Positions 8,372 through 16,949 are shown, counted from the stretch's first letter. The stretch is 64,000 nucleotides of DNA from a bacterium (GCA_030426805.1 JAUHXU010000004.1:110792-174791), one strand, 5' to 3'. Program-made: numbers and translations. The notes: generated by a model from the letters alone, not told the origin.

Positions 8372-9235
8372 ATGACCCGTGCCGACGAACGCGCACCGGT
8401 GTCGATCCTCGACTACCTGCGGCGCGGGACGACGTTTCTCCGCGACCGCGGGAGCGAGACGGCGCGACTCGACGCGGAGGTCCTGCTCGCGGACCTGCTC
8501 GATCGGCCGCGTATCGCACTCTACACCGCATTCGAGGAGCCGCTCGAGCGCGCGCACGTCGACGCATTCCGTGAACGGCTCGTGCGACGGGGGCGAGGCG
8601 AGCCCGTCGCGTATCTCACCGGGCATCGCGACTTCCACACGCGCACGTTCGCGGTCACGCCGGCGGTGCTGATCCCGCGGCCGGAGACCGAGCACGTGCT
8701 CGAGGCGGCGCTCGGTGTGCTCGAGTCGGATCGTGCCGCGCGCGTCGTCGACGTCGGCACCGGGTCGGGATGCCTGGCGGTGTCGATCGCGGCCGAGCGG
8801 CCGGCGGCGACGGTCGTCGCGACCGACGTGAGTCGCGCGGCGCTCGCGGTCGCCGCCGCCAACGCGCGCACGCACGGCGTCGAGGGCCGGGTCGCGTTCG
8901 CCACCCTCGACATGCTGGGCGCGGTCCGCGAACGCTCGGTCGACGTCGTCGTGTCGAACCCGCCGTACATCGCGCGCGGAGACGCCGCGTCGTTGCCGCG
9001 CGACGTGCGTGACTTCGAGCCGGCCGGGGCGCTGTTCAGCCCGGGCGATCCCCGCGACGTCTACCGCGCCCTCGTCGACGGTGCCGCCCGCGCGCTCCGC
9101 CCGGGCGGTTCGTTGATCGTCGAGGTCGGCCACGATCAGCGCGCGGCGGTCGAGTCCCTGTTCCGCGAGCGCTTCGCGAAGGTCGACGTCACGCCGGACC
9201 TGGCGGGGATCGACCGCGTGATCCACGGCCGCTGA
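8372..9235 (+). CDS. prmC: peptide chain release factor N5-glutamine methyltransferase (PrmC)
   Basis: PrmC methylates the GGQ glutamine of RF1/RF2 using SAM. The 287 aa have an N-terminal helical domain (YLTGHRDFHTRTFAVTPAVL, IPRPETEHVLE), a SAM loop VVDVGTGSGCLAVSIA and the substrate motif NPPY (VVVSNPPYIARGD). The start ATG follows GGAGG. The enzyme and its substrate gene prfA are close together, as in many bacteria, but are separated here by an unrelated membrane protein gene. Confidence 0.96.
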   Translation: MTRADERAPVSILDYLRRGTTFLRDRGSETARLDAEVLLADLLDRPRIALYTAFEEPLERAHVDAFRERLVRRGRGEPVAYLTGHRDFHTRTFAVTPAVLIPRPETEHVLEAALGVLESDRAARVVDVGTGSGCLAVSIAAERPAATVVATDVSRAALAVAAANARTHGVEGRVAFATLDMLGAVRERSVDVVVSNPPYIARGDAASLPRDVRDFEPAGALFSPGDPRDVYRALVDGAARALRPGGSLIVEVGHDQRAAVESLFRERFAKVDVTPDLAGIDRVIHGR

Positions 9236-9288
9236 AGACGGTCACGCGTCGCCGGAGATTCTCCGCGACTTTCTCGGTCGGTGGGCGA

Positions 9289-9633
9289 CTATGAACCCGT
9301 CGGTTGACCGGCGCGTGCGGTGACGTAGGCGTCGATCGCGTCGCCGCCGGCGTCGTCGAGTTCGAGGAAGAGGATCGCGAGCTCGAAACGCCCGTCGGCA
9401 GTGCGGTCGACACGGACGACGGCGCCGCGACCGACGACGCGGACGGTCGGTCCGGTCGGTTGCGGGACCTGCAGGGTCATCTCGACCTCGGTCATCTCGC
9501 GGATCGGCTCGTCGACGACGCATCGGAGGCCGGAACGGCTGACGTCGCGTGCGGTGACGAGGCTGTTTCCGATCGCGACGTCGAAGTCGGCGAACGCGCG
9601 CGGATGGCGGCGGCGGTCGGGTCGATGATCCAC
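9289..9633 (-). CDS. PilZ-domain protein
   Basis: 114 aa from a GTG preceded by GAGGAG; the open frame reaches 9783, but the extension is low-complexity and would overlap the ssb promoter. The PilZ c-di-GMP-binding signature is visible: basic RRRHPR at residues ~6-12, then DVSRSGLRC (DxSxxG) about 25 residues later, followed by beta-strands ending FELAILFLELDD. It is a single-domain cytoplasmic c-di-GMP receptor by inference. GGDEF-type genes lie 4-7 kb away. Confidence 0.85.
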   Translation of the reverse strand: MDHRPDRRRHPRAFADFDVAIGNSLVTARDVSRSGLRCVVDEPIREMTEVEMTLQVPQPTGPTVRVVGRGAVVRVDRTADGRFELAILFLELDDAGGDAIDAYVTARAGQPTGS

Positions 9634-9740
9634 GGCTTCACTCCTCGCCGGACGGTCGCGATCACTCGGCGTGGCAAGCGCTTGCGGACGCCGGGTGACA
9701 TCGGTCCTTTCACTCTTTTTCGACGGATTGGCCCCGTCGC

Positions 9741-9769
9741 TTGAACCCCGTCTCCGGGCGGGGGATAAT
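9741..9769 (+). promoter_or_regulatory. ssb promoter
   Basis: TTGAAC, a 17-bp spacer, then GATAAT; a near-consensus vegetative promoter 41 nt before the ssb ATG. Confidence 0.65.
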
Positions 9770-9809
9770 GACCGCGATTTCACAGGAGAAACGGCCTCGG
9801 GAGGACATC

Positions 9810-10313
9810 ATGCCCAATTTGAACAAAGTCATGCTGATGGGACGGCTCACCCGCGAACCCGAGGTGCGTTTCACGCCTCAGGGGACCGCGGTCGCCGAGA
9901 TCGGCGTCGCCGTCAACCGGGTCTGGTACGACCAGAACCGCAACAAGCAGGAGGAGACGACGTTCGTCGACGTCACCGCCTGGGACAAGCAGGCGAAGAC
10001 GATCCAGCAATACCTGCGCAAGGGCTCGCCGATCTACATCGAGGGGCGCCTGCACCTGTCGACGTGGGAGACCAAGGAGGGCGAGAAGCGCTCGAAGCTT
10101 CGCGTCCGGATGGAGAACTTCCAGTTCCTCGACTCGCAGAGTTCCCGCGGGAGCTTCGACGAGGGCGGCGGCGCGCCGCGTCGTCAAGCGGCACCGGCGC
10201 CGGCGCCGCAGGCGAGCGAGGAGTGGGGCTCGTATTCGTCGGGGCCGTCGGCTCCGGTGCAGGACGACCTCGGCATCGGCGGCGGTGGCGGCGAGCCGGA
10301 GGTTCCGTTCTAA
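9810..10313 (+). CDS. ssb: single-stranded DNA-binding protein
   Basis: 167 aa. The OB-fold spans residues 1-~112 (NKVMLMGRLTREPEVRFTP, then FVDVTAWDKQA and YIEGRLHLSTWE). A Pro/Ala/Gly-rich linker follows, then the acidic partner-binding tip ending EPEVPF, the equivalent of DDIPF. It coats ssDNA during replication and repair and recruits partner proteins. The start ATG follows GGGAGG. Confidence 0.96.
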   Translation: MPNLNKVMLMGRLTREPEVRFTPQGTAVAEIGVAVNRVWYDQNRNKQEETTFVDVTAWDKQAKTIQQYLRKGSPIYIEGRLHLSTWETKEGEKRSKLRVRMENFQFLDSQSSRGSFDEGGGAPRRQAAPAPAPQASEEWGSYSSGPSAPVQDDLGIGGGGGEPEVPF

Positions 10314-10365
10314 GAGTCCGCCGTCCCGGCTCCGCGGCGTCCGGGATCGCGGGCCGGGACACGCA

Positions 10366-12051
10366 ATGATCGTCGTCGGCTTCAATGCGACGCACGACGG
10401 GGCGGCAATCCTCGTACGCGACGGCGTCGTCGTCGCGGCGGTCGAGGAGGAGCGCTTCAGCCGGCGCAAGCACCACAACGGCTTCCCGCGCGACGCGCTC
10501 GCGTGGGTCGTCGAATCGCAGGGGCTGACGTGGTCGGACGTGGATGCGGCGGCGTTCTACTGGAACCCGTACCGTGGCCTCGCCCGCTTCGGCGCGCACG
10601 TCGTCCGCAGCTTGCCGCGCTCGCTTCGCTACATGGGCGTGCAACCCGGCATCTTCGGCGACTTCGTCCGGATGCCGCGAACGCTGCGCGAGACGTTCGG
10701 ATTCCGTGGGCGATTCCGCTACGTCGATCACCACGTCGGCCACGCCGCGAGCGCGTTCTTCCCGTCGGCGTTCGAACGCGCGGCGGTGATGACCGTCGAC
10801 GGTACCGGCGAGTGGACGACGACGTTCCTCGGCGTCGGGGAGGGCGACGTGATCCGGTCGTGGCGCGAGATCGGATACCCGCACAGCCTCGGCAAACTCT
10901 ACGAGGCGGTGACGCAATACCTCGGCTTTCGCGTGAACAGCGGCGAGGGCAAGGTCATGGGGCTCGCACCCTACGGGACGCCGCGCTTCCGCGCCGAGTT
11001 CGAGCGGATCATCCGGCCCCACGGCGAGGCGTCCTTTCGGCTCGACCGCCGCTACTTCGGGTTCCACTACGGGCACCCGATCAAGTACTCGCCTCGCCTG
11101 GTCGCGCTGCTCGGTCCCGCGCGCGAGCCGGAGTCCGCGATCGACGATCGACACCGCGACGTCGCCGCGACGCTACAGGCGATCACCGAGGAGCACCTGC
11201 TCCGGCTCGCCGCGGCCCTCCATCGAGAGACCGGGGCGGATGCGCTGTGCCTCGCCGGGGGCGTCGCGCTCAACTGTGTCGCGAACGGGCGGCTGTTGCG
11301 TGAGTCGCCGTTCGAGCGGTTGTTCGTGCAGCCGGCCGCGCACGACTCGGGGGCCGGGCTCGGCGCTGCGTTGATCGTCGCGCGTGACGGCGGGGACGAC
11401 GTGCGTCGCCCGATGGTCGACGCGCGACTGGGGGCGGCGTATTCCGACGAGGCGTGCCGGGCGGCGCTGGAGGCGGCGTCGTGCGGTCCGGTCGCGACAC
11501 CGCCGGACCTGGTCGGCCACGTCGCCGAGCGGCTCGCCGCGGGGAAGATCGTCGGGTGGTTCCAGGGGCGGGCGGAGTTCGGCCCGCGTGCGCTCGGCGC
11601 CCGCAGCATCCTCGCCGACCCGCGTCGGGCGGACATGAAGGACACGCTCAACGCCCGGGTGAAGCACCGGGAGGGGTTTCGCCCGTTTGCGCCCGCGGTC
11701 ACGCGCGAAGCCGCCGCCGAGTGGTTCGTCGGGTGCGATGCGCCGAGCCCGTTCATGTTGCGAGCGTTCGCGGTCGCCCCGGCGCGCCGCGCGTCGGTGC
11801 CCGGGATCACGCACGTCGACGGTTCCGCCCGGGTCCAGACGGTCGACGCGAGCACGTCGCCGCGATTCCACGCGCTGCTGCGCGCGTTCGAGGAGCGCAG
11901 CGGGGTGCCGATGCTGATCAACACGTCGTTCAACCGGCGCGGCGAGCCGATCGTCGAGACGCCCGCACAGGCGATCGACGTGTTCGAGCAGTCGGCGATG
12001 GACGTCCTCGTGCTCGGACCGTTCGTCGTCGAGAAGCCGGGCGCCGCGTGA
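10366..12051 (+). CDS. NodU/CmcH-family carbamoyltransferase
   Basis: 561 aa with the two-domain layout of O-carbamoyltransferases. The N-terminal ASKHA-like part has MIVVGFNATHDGAAIL, DHHVGHAASAFFPS, TVDGTGEW and GLAPYG, then LAGGVALNCVANGRL. The C-terminal YrdC-like part has FGPRALGARSILADPR and INTSFNRRGEP. Such enzymes move carbamoyl from carbamoyl phosphate to sugars or polyketides. It overlaps the next gene, a membrane glycosyltransferase, by 4 nt. That suggests, but does not prove, carbamoylation of a surface glycan. Confidence 0.9.
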   Translation: MIVVGFNATHDGAAILVRDGVVVAAVEEERFSRRKHHNGFPRDALAWVVESQGLTWSDVDAAAFYWNPYRGLARFGAHVVRSLPRSLRYMGVQPGIFGDFVRMPRTLRETFGFRGRFRYVDHHVGHAASAFFPSAFERAAVMTVDGTGEWTTTFLGVGEGDVIRSWREIGYPHSLGKLYEAVTQYLGFRVNSGEGKVMGLAPYGTPRFRAEFERIIRPHGEASFRLDRRYFGFHYGHPIKYSPRLVALLGPAREPESAIDDRHRDVAATLQAITEEHLLRLAAALHRETGADALCLAGGVALNCVANGRLLRESPFERLFVQPAAHDSGAGLGAALIVARDGGDDVRRPMVDARLGAAYSDEACRAALEAASCGPVATPPDLVGHVAERLAAGKIVGWFQGRAEFGPRALGARSILADPRRADMKDTLNARVKHREGFRPFAPAVTREAAAEWFVGCDAPSPFMLRAFAVAPARRASVPGITHVDGSARVQTVDASTSPRFHALLRAFEERSGVPMLINTSFNRRGEPIVETPAQAIDVFEQSAMDVLVLGPFVVEKPGAA

Positions 12052-13589
12052 CGCGCGCGCTCCTCATCGCGGCCGCGTATGCGGCACTCGCGTTCGTGGT
12101 CTACGGTCCGAGTCTCGGCGGCGACTGGGTCTACGACGACCACCGGTTCATCGCGCGCAACGACGCGATCGACCTGAAGAACACGGTGCGGTTCTTCCAC
12201 GACCCGACGACCGTCGACCCCGAGGGCAACTGGGAGGGGATCTACCGTCCGCTGCGCTCGGTGTCGTTCGCGATCGATGCCGCGCTGTTCGACCGAAACC
12301 CGGTCGGGTATCGCATCCATGCGCTGCTCTCGCACGCGGCCGCCGCATTCGCGGTCGCGGTCCTGCTCGGGCGCATTCTGCGGCGTCGTCGCGTCGGCTG
12401 GGTGCTCGGCGCGCTGTGGCTGGTCCTGCCGGTGCACGTCGAGAGCGTCGCGTGGGTGACGAGTCGATCGGACGTCGAGTGCGCGCTCGCGTCGCTCGTC
12501 GCGTTGATCGCGTGGCGGAGCGGTCGGCCGTGGATCGGGGTGGGCGCCCTCGTCATCGCGCTGCTGATGAAGGAGCAGGCCGTCGTGGTGCCGGGGATCG
12601 CGTTCGTCCTGGACGTGCTCGTGCCGCCCGCCCGTCGGCCGGTCGTCGCGGTCCGTCGCGCGATCGTGCCGGCGGCCGTCGTGATCGCCTACCTCGGGGT
12701 GCGCACGGTCGTGCTCGGTGACTTCGGAGACCAACGCGACCCGTGGCCGGGCAACCTCGCCGCGACGATGACGCTCGGCGTGCTGTGGTATGCGATGCGG
12801 ATCGCGGCGCCCGTCGACTTTCGCTTCGATTGGCAGATGCCGTCCGCCGACGGCTGGGGGGCCGCGGTCACCGGTCACGACGTGCCGATCGCGCCGTGGC
12901 TCGGGGCGATCGTGCTCGTCGCGGTCGTGGCGTCGGTGTTCGTCGCCCGACGGTCGTGGCGCGTGGGGGTCGCCGGCGTCGTGTGGTTCGGGATCGCGCT
13001 TGCGCCGATGCTGAACCTCGTGCCGATCAACATCCTCGTCGCCGAGCGCTTCCTCTACCTCCCGTCGGTCGGCGCGCTGCTCGCGGTCGGTGCGATCTGG
13101 TGCGGCGTCGGGGTGCGCGCACGTCGCGTGCTGCTCGTGGCACTCGTCTGCTGGGGGGCGTACGGTGCGTCGACGACGGCACGATTCGCCGGCCACTTTC
13201 ACACCGAGCGCGCGTTGTGGAACGGCGTCGTCGCGCATTCGCCGTCGCACTACCGCGGCTGGGTCGGGATCGCGAAGGCGCACATCCTCGCCGGGGACCT
13301 CGACGCCGGGCGCGCCGCGCTTCGACGCGCGATCGCGCTGTCGGGGGGACGATACGGTCACCTCTACTACGACCTCGGACGGACCTACCTGTTGTCGGGC
13401 GACCACGAGCGCGCCGTTCCCTACCTACGCGATGCGGTGATCCGATGGCGGGCCGAAGGACGTGGCCGGTCGGATCGACGCTTCGTCGCGACGCTGCGCC
13501 AACTCGCGATCGCCGCGCGAAACGCGGGGGATCGTCGGCAGGCGGACACGTTCGATGCATGGCTCGCGGAAGCCCTCGCCCGCCCGTGA
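12048..13589 (+). CDS. TMTC-like GT-C membrane glycosyltransferase with C-terminal TPRs
   Basis: 513 aa from a GTG inside the carbamoyltransferase stop (GTGA overlap). An N-terminal membrane helix leads to WVYDDHRFIARND; the Asp-Asp (30-31) after TM1 is typical of GT-C and TMTC/DUF1736 proteins. About ten hydrophobic helices follow to ~residue 385. A soluble tail resembles tetratricopeptide repeats (residues ~400-490, around GWVGIAKAHILAGDLDAGRA and HLYYDLGRTYLLSGDHERA). It likely transfers a lipid-linked sugar at the outer face of the membrane; donor and acceptor are unknown. The upstream carbamoyltransferase is probably co-transcribed. Confidence 0.8.
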   Translation: MTRALLIAAAYAALAFVVYGPSLGGDWVYDDHRFIARNDAIDLKNTVRFFHDPTTVDPEGNWEGIYRPLRSVSFAIDAALFDRNPVGYRIHALLSHAAAAFAVAVLLGRILRRRRVGWVLGALWLVLPVHVESVAWVTSRSDVECALASLVALIAWRSGRPWIGVGALVIALLMKEQAVVVPGIAFVLDVLVPPARRPVVAVRRAIVPAAVVIAYLGVRTVVLGDFGDQRDPWPGNLAATMTLGVLWYAMRIAAPVDFRFDWQMPSADGWGAAVTGHDVPIAPWLGAIVLVAVVASVFVARRSWRVGVAGVVWFGIALAPMLNLVPINILVAERFLYLPSVGALLAVGAIWCGVGVRARRVLLVALVCWGAYGASTTARFAGHFHTERALWNGVVAHSPSHYRGWVGIAKAHILAGDLDAGRAALRRAIALSGGRYGHLYYDLGRTYLLSGDHERAVPYLRDAVIRWRAEGRGRSDRRFVATLRQLAIAARNAGDRRQADTFDAWLAEALARP

Positions 13590-13630
13590 CGCAAGTCGCG
13601 GTCTCACCGGGGGATCCACGACATTCTGTG

Positions 13631-13659
13631 TTGCCCTTTGTGTGGGCATGCCATATATT
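13631..13659 (+). promoter_or_regulatory. promoter of the receiver/GGDEF operon
   Basis: TTGCCC, exactly 17 bp, then TATATT, in a locally AT-richer patch. Predicted transcription start near 13666. Confidence 0.65.
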
Positions 13660-13668
13660 CCAGCCGGT

Positions 13669-13693
13669 GATCGACCACGGGCGGTGGTCGATC
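13669..13693 (+). promoter_or_regulatory. perfect 10-bp inverted repeat at the predicted transcript 5' end
   Basis: GATCGACCAC, loop GGGCG, GTGGTCGATC. It starts a few nt downstream of the predicted start site and lacks a T-run, so an operator or a 5'-end stem-loop is more likely than a terminator. A smaller hairpin (TGCCC / GGGCA) lies inside the promoter spacer. Confidence 0.55.
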
Positions 13694-13798
13694 CGGCACG
13701 GCGCAAGGGGCGCGTCGGCCAGCTCAGGGAACCGATCGTAGCTGCGCGAAGCCGATTCGCCGGCGGCACGATCGGCCGTTCGGGATCGGACGATCGCC

Positions 13799-14791
13799 AT
13801 GGCGACAAGTGTTCTGATCGGCTCGGCCCGGCCGAGCGATCACGGTCCCCTCGAGTCGGCGCTGCGACGGAAGGGCATCCGCGCAAGCATCTTCACCGAG
13901 GGGACGCGGATGCTCGCGGCCGCGCAGGAAAGCGCGCCGGATCACGTCGTCGTCGACTTGCACCTCGGCGGCGTGAGCGGCTTCGACCTCGCCCGCACGC
14001 TCGGTGAGCAGCGAACGTCGATCCTCGTCGACGAGGACGAACCCGACCTCGAGTCGCTCCGTCGCAACGGCCTCCAGATCATGGTGCGCCCGCGCGGCGG
14101 TGCGGAGTCGCTCGCCGAACAGATCGAGCGGCGCCTCGCCGGCGAGAAGCGGCTGCGCGCCGACGTGGAAGCGGTCGATCCGTCGGACCCGGCTGCGGTG
14201 CGCGCGCGCTTGCTCGCGATCGTCGACGGTGACGAGGACGCGTTGATGCGGGCCGCGCTCGAGGATCCGACGACCCACCTGCTCGCGGGGTCCTACCTGC
14301 GTCGCCGACGGCTCGACGAGGCGTGGCTGCACGCATCGGCCAACGGCCTCGGGCTCGGGGTGATGCGGATCGCCCTCGACGGGCTCGACGCGCTCGCCCG
14401 CGACCCCGACGCGCTGCGGCGCGCCGAGTTGGAGGTGGCCGGCGTGCTGCTGACCGAACTCGACGGATGCGACCTGCCCGCGCGCGACGCGCCGGGTGAG
14501 TTCCTCGTGCTCGCGCCGGGTGCGAGCGCCGCGGAACTCGGCCGCCGGGCATTCCAACTCGTCGGAGAGACTCGCACGCTGCGCGCGGACGGCGCGTTGA
14601 CGGTGTCGGTCGGGATCGCGCACGCGCCGCACGGTGGCGACGGCTCGGCGAAGTCGGTCGAGTCGGCCGCAGACCTCGTCGCGCGCGCCGGCGACGCGCT
14701 CGAGGCGGCACGGCGCGCCGGCGACGGGCGCGTCTGCCTCTGGCAAGGGGTCCAGGAGCTCGACGAGTCGGACTACAGAGCTCAGGGATAG
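13799..14791 (+). CDS. degenerate receiver plus degenerate GGDEF-like regulator
   Basis: 330 aa. Residues 1-~115 have receiver topology with the phospho-acceptor-like Asp kept (HVVVDLHLGGVSGFDLA). The acidic pair is missing (VLIGSARPSD) and the conserved Lys is Arg (IMVRPRGG). A middle helical section follows. Residues ~215-330 resemble a shortened GGDEF domain whose signature is reduced to APGEFLVLAPG, with later elements LTVSVGIAHAP and ARAGDALEAARRAGDGRV. It is probably not a cyclase and may be a scaffold or partner for the next gene, which starts 23 nt downstream. Confidence 0.65.
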   Translation: MATSVLIGSARPSDHGPLESALRRKGIRASIFTEGTRMLAAAQESAPDHVVVDLHLGGVSGFDLARTLGEQRTSILVDEDEPDLESLRRNGLQIMVRPRGGAESLAEQIERRLAGEKRLRADVEAVDPSDPAAVRARLLAIVDGDEDALMRAALEDPTTHLLAGSYLRRRRLDEAWLHASANGLGLGVMRIALDGLDALARDPDALRRAELEVAGVLLTELDGCDLPARDAPGEFLVLAPGASAAELGRRAFQLVGETRTLRADGALTVSVGIAHAPHGGDGSAKSVESAADLVARAGDALEAARRAGDGRVCLWQGVQELDESDYRAQG

Positions 14792-14814
14792 ACGGGCCAC
14801 GGCAGGGGAGTGCG

Positions 14815-16590
14815 GTGAACGAGCGAGCGTACGAAGTCATTGTCGTGACGTCGTTCGGCGACGGCGCGGAACACTACCGCGGCCTCGTCGGTCGTGACGA
14901 CGTCGCACTGACCGTCGCGCGGACGCACGACGACCTGCACGGCCGGCTCGTCGCCCGCAATGGCGCGGTGCTCGCGGTCATCGTCGATCGGTGGTTGCGC
15001 GACGACGCGGCCGGTGCCTGCCTCGACGCGGCGGTGTCGGCCGGCGCGTCCGCGTGGCTCATGGTCTTGCCCGGAGCACTCGCGACGAGCGGCGACGAGG
15101 TCGGGACGTCGGCTCCGTTCGCGTGCCTGGAGAAGCCGCTGACCCGTGCGGCGCTCGAACACGTCGTCGAGGACGCACTCGCGGCACGCGCCGCCTCGAG
15201 CCCGCCGACCGCACCGCTCGAGACCGCACCTCTTGAAACCGGGCCCCTCGAAACCGGCCTCGAAACGTCGACAGGCGAGCCCCAGGCGGTGGAGCCGGTC
15301 CCGAGCCCGCCGATCACCGGCAGCGAGGCCGGCGCGGCGCGACTGCTCGACGAGGTGCGGGAGACGTTGCGCAAGCTCAGCGACGTGATCCAGTACGATT
15401 CGTTGTCGGGGCTCTTGCACCGCGACTTCTTCCTGGAGCGTGCGGTCCACGAAGAGCGCCAGGCCCGACGCTACGGGCTGCCGATCGGCGCGCTGATGAT
15501 CGACGTCGACGACTTCAAGGCGATCAACGACACGCACGGGCACGACGTCGGCAACGCGGTGCTCGCGGCGATCGGCGACGCCATCCGGCGCACGGTGCGC
15601 GACGATCTCGACATCGGGTCTCGCCTCTACGGCGACGAGTTCGCGATCCTGCTGCCGGCGACGCCGCTGCAGGGTGCGATCCGGGTCGGCGAGCGCCTGC
15701 GGGAGACGATCGCGACGATCGACGATCCGTGTCCATTCTCCGTCAGCATCGGGTGCCACGCACTCGAGCCGGAGGAGCTCGGCGAATCCGGGGTCCGAGC
15801 ACTGCTCGAGTCCGCCGATCAGGCGCTCCTCGTCGCGAAGCGGCACGGCAAGGCGCAGGTCGCCGGGTTGCCGATGGGCGCGATCGGCGACGCCGAGCCG
15901 CCACGAGACGAAGCGCCACCCCGGGAGCCGGAGCCGCGTCGGGACGAGCCCTCGGTCGACGCACCCGTTGATGCGCCCCCCGATGATGCCATGGAGCGCA
16001 GCAACGGCGCCGCGCCGGACCCCGGCACGCCGCGGGGTTTCGACGACGCGGTCGACTCGACCGAGGATCCGATCGCGGTCGCGCTCGCCGACGCCGCGGG
16101 CGGCCTCGCCGACGACAGCGAACTCGCCGCGGTCGGGGCGATCGGCCGGGTGTTGCTCGTCAACGCCGATCGCGAGGTCGGCCAGATCGTCGTCGATTTT
16201 CTCGCGGATCGCGGGATGCGCGTCGACGTCGTGCCGGACCTGGCGGCCGCACTCACCGAACTCGACTCGCTCGAGTACTTCCTGGTGCTCGTCGACGGCC
16301 ACCCGGCGCAGCCCGAGGTGCGCGCGTTCCTGGAGGCGGTCGGGCGGATCGATCCGGCGTTGTTCGCGTTCCTGCTCGCCGACCGCAGCGCCGCATCGGA
16401 GCACGCCGACGGCGGGGCATCGCTCGAGCGGGTGCAGGTCATCGGCAAGCCGTTCCTGCTGAGCGAGCTCTACGTGCGCGCCAGCCGGGTACGAGACGCC
16501 TACCACCTGGATCGCGAGAGCGGGGATCGCCCCGCGGGGCGGGGGGTCGGGGCGACGAAGCCGGCCGCAGAGGACGGGCCGGCCGAGTGA
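14815..16590 (+). CDS. GGDEF-type diguanylate cyclase flanked by receiver-like domains
   Basis: 591 aa from a GTG after a CAGGGGAG ribosome site. Residues ~1-125 are receiver-like but lack the usual acidic residues. An LET-repeat linker (~130-155) is followed by the GGDEF domain (~195-350), with ALMIDVDDFKAINDTHGHDVGN, then RLYGDEFAILLP and FSVSIGC. The first Gly of GGDEF is Tyr, a position known to vary in active cyclases. No canonical RxxD inhibitory site is present. Residues ~440-560 are a second receiver-like fold with VDGHPAQ and a kept Lys in VIGKPFLL. Likely c-di-GMP synthesis; effector unknown. Confidence 0.75.
   Translation: MNERAYEVIVVTSFGDGAEHYRGLVGRDDVALTVARTHDDLHGRLVARNGAVLAVIVDRWLRDDAAGACLDAAVSAGASAWLMVLPGALATSGDEVGTSAPFACLEKPLTRAALEHVVEDALAARAASSPPTAPLETAPLETGPLETGLETSTGEPQAVEPVPSPPITGSEAGAARLLDEVRETLRKLSDVIQYDSLSGLLHRDFFLERAVHEERQARRYGLPIGALMIDVDDFKAINDTHGHDVGNAVLAAIGDAIRRTVRDDLDIGSRLYGDEFAILLPATPLQGAIRVGERLRETIATIDDPCPFSVSIGCHALEPEELGESGVRALLESADQALLVAKRHGKAQVAGLPMGAIGDAEPPRDEAPPREPEPRRDEPSVDAPVDAPPDDAMERSNGAAPDPGTPRGFDDAVDSTEDPIAVALADAAGGLADDSELAAVGAIGRVLLVNADREVGQIVVDFLADRGMRVDVVPDLAAALTELDSLEYFLVLVDGHPAQPEVRAFLEAVGRIDPALFAFLLADRSAASEHADGGASLERVQVIGKPFLLSELYVRASRVRDAYHLDRESGDRPAGRGVGATKPAAEDGPAE
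15211..15267 (+). repeat. 15-bp coding repeat (APLET units)
   Basis: Three imperfect 15-bp units plus a partial unit encode APLET/APLET/GPLET/GLET in the linker of the GGDEF protein. Confidence 0.75.
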
Positions 16591-16619
16591 TTCAGCGGTG
16601 AGTCAGGCGTGATTCAACC
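16587..16619 (+). repeat. three imperfect 11-bp tandem repeats between convergent genes
   Basis: GTGATTCAGCG, GTGAGTCAGGC, GTGATTCAACC in direct succession. They supply the stop of the GGDEF gene on the plus strand and the stop of rpsU on the minus strand. Confidence 0.6.
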
Positions 16620-16829
16620 GCGGCGGCGTTCCTTGGCCTTGCGGCGGCGCTTCTCCTTGCGCCGGCGAACGCTGGGCTTCTCGTAGAACGTGCGGCGACG
16701 CATCTCCTTGAAGAGCGAGTTCTTCAGGCAGATGCGCTTGAAGCGCTTGAGCAGGCTCTCGAGTTTCTCGTCTCCGAGTCGGGTTACTCTGTACAACGGA
16801 CTGCTGCCTTTCGCGGAAGATCTGGGCAT
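16614..16829 (-). CDS. rpsU: 30S ribosomal protein bS21
   Basis: 71 aa if initiated at the ATG at 16829. The core LESLLKRFKRICLKNSLFKE, then MRRRTFYEKPSVRRRKEKRR is diagnostic of S21, a small basic 30S protein that contacts the anti-Shine-Dalgarno region and aids initiation. A TTG at 16796, preceded by GAAAGG, would give a 61-aa protein starting MYRVTRLGDEKLESL, closer to typical S21 N-termini. The ATG has no ribosome site, so the start is undecided. It is divergent from the NYN gene and has its own promoter. Confidence 0.9.
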   Translation of the reverse strand: MPRSSAKGSSPLYRVTRLGDEKLESLLKRFKRICLKNSLFKEMRRRTFYEKPSVRRRKEKRRRKAKERRRG

Positions 16830-16865
16830 CGACGGCTGGCCGTGGCCGTCCGACGCGAACGGAAC

Positions 16866-16894
16866 TAAATAACGTATCCCGGGGGGCCGAACAA
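16866..16894 (-). promoter_or_regulatory. rpsU promoter
   Basis: Reading the minus strand: TTGTTC, 17 bp, TATTTA. The predicted start lies about 30 nt before the ATG. Confidence 0.5.
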
Positions 16895-16949
16895 GGCCCG
16901 ATCGGAGCCCCGGCACGTTCCTCGGGGCGCTGTCACAGGAGCCAGTCGG

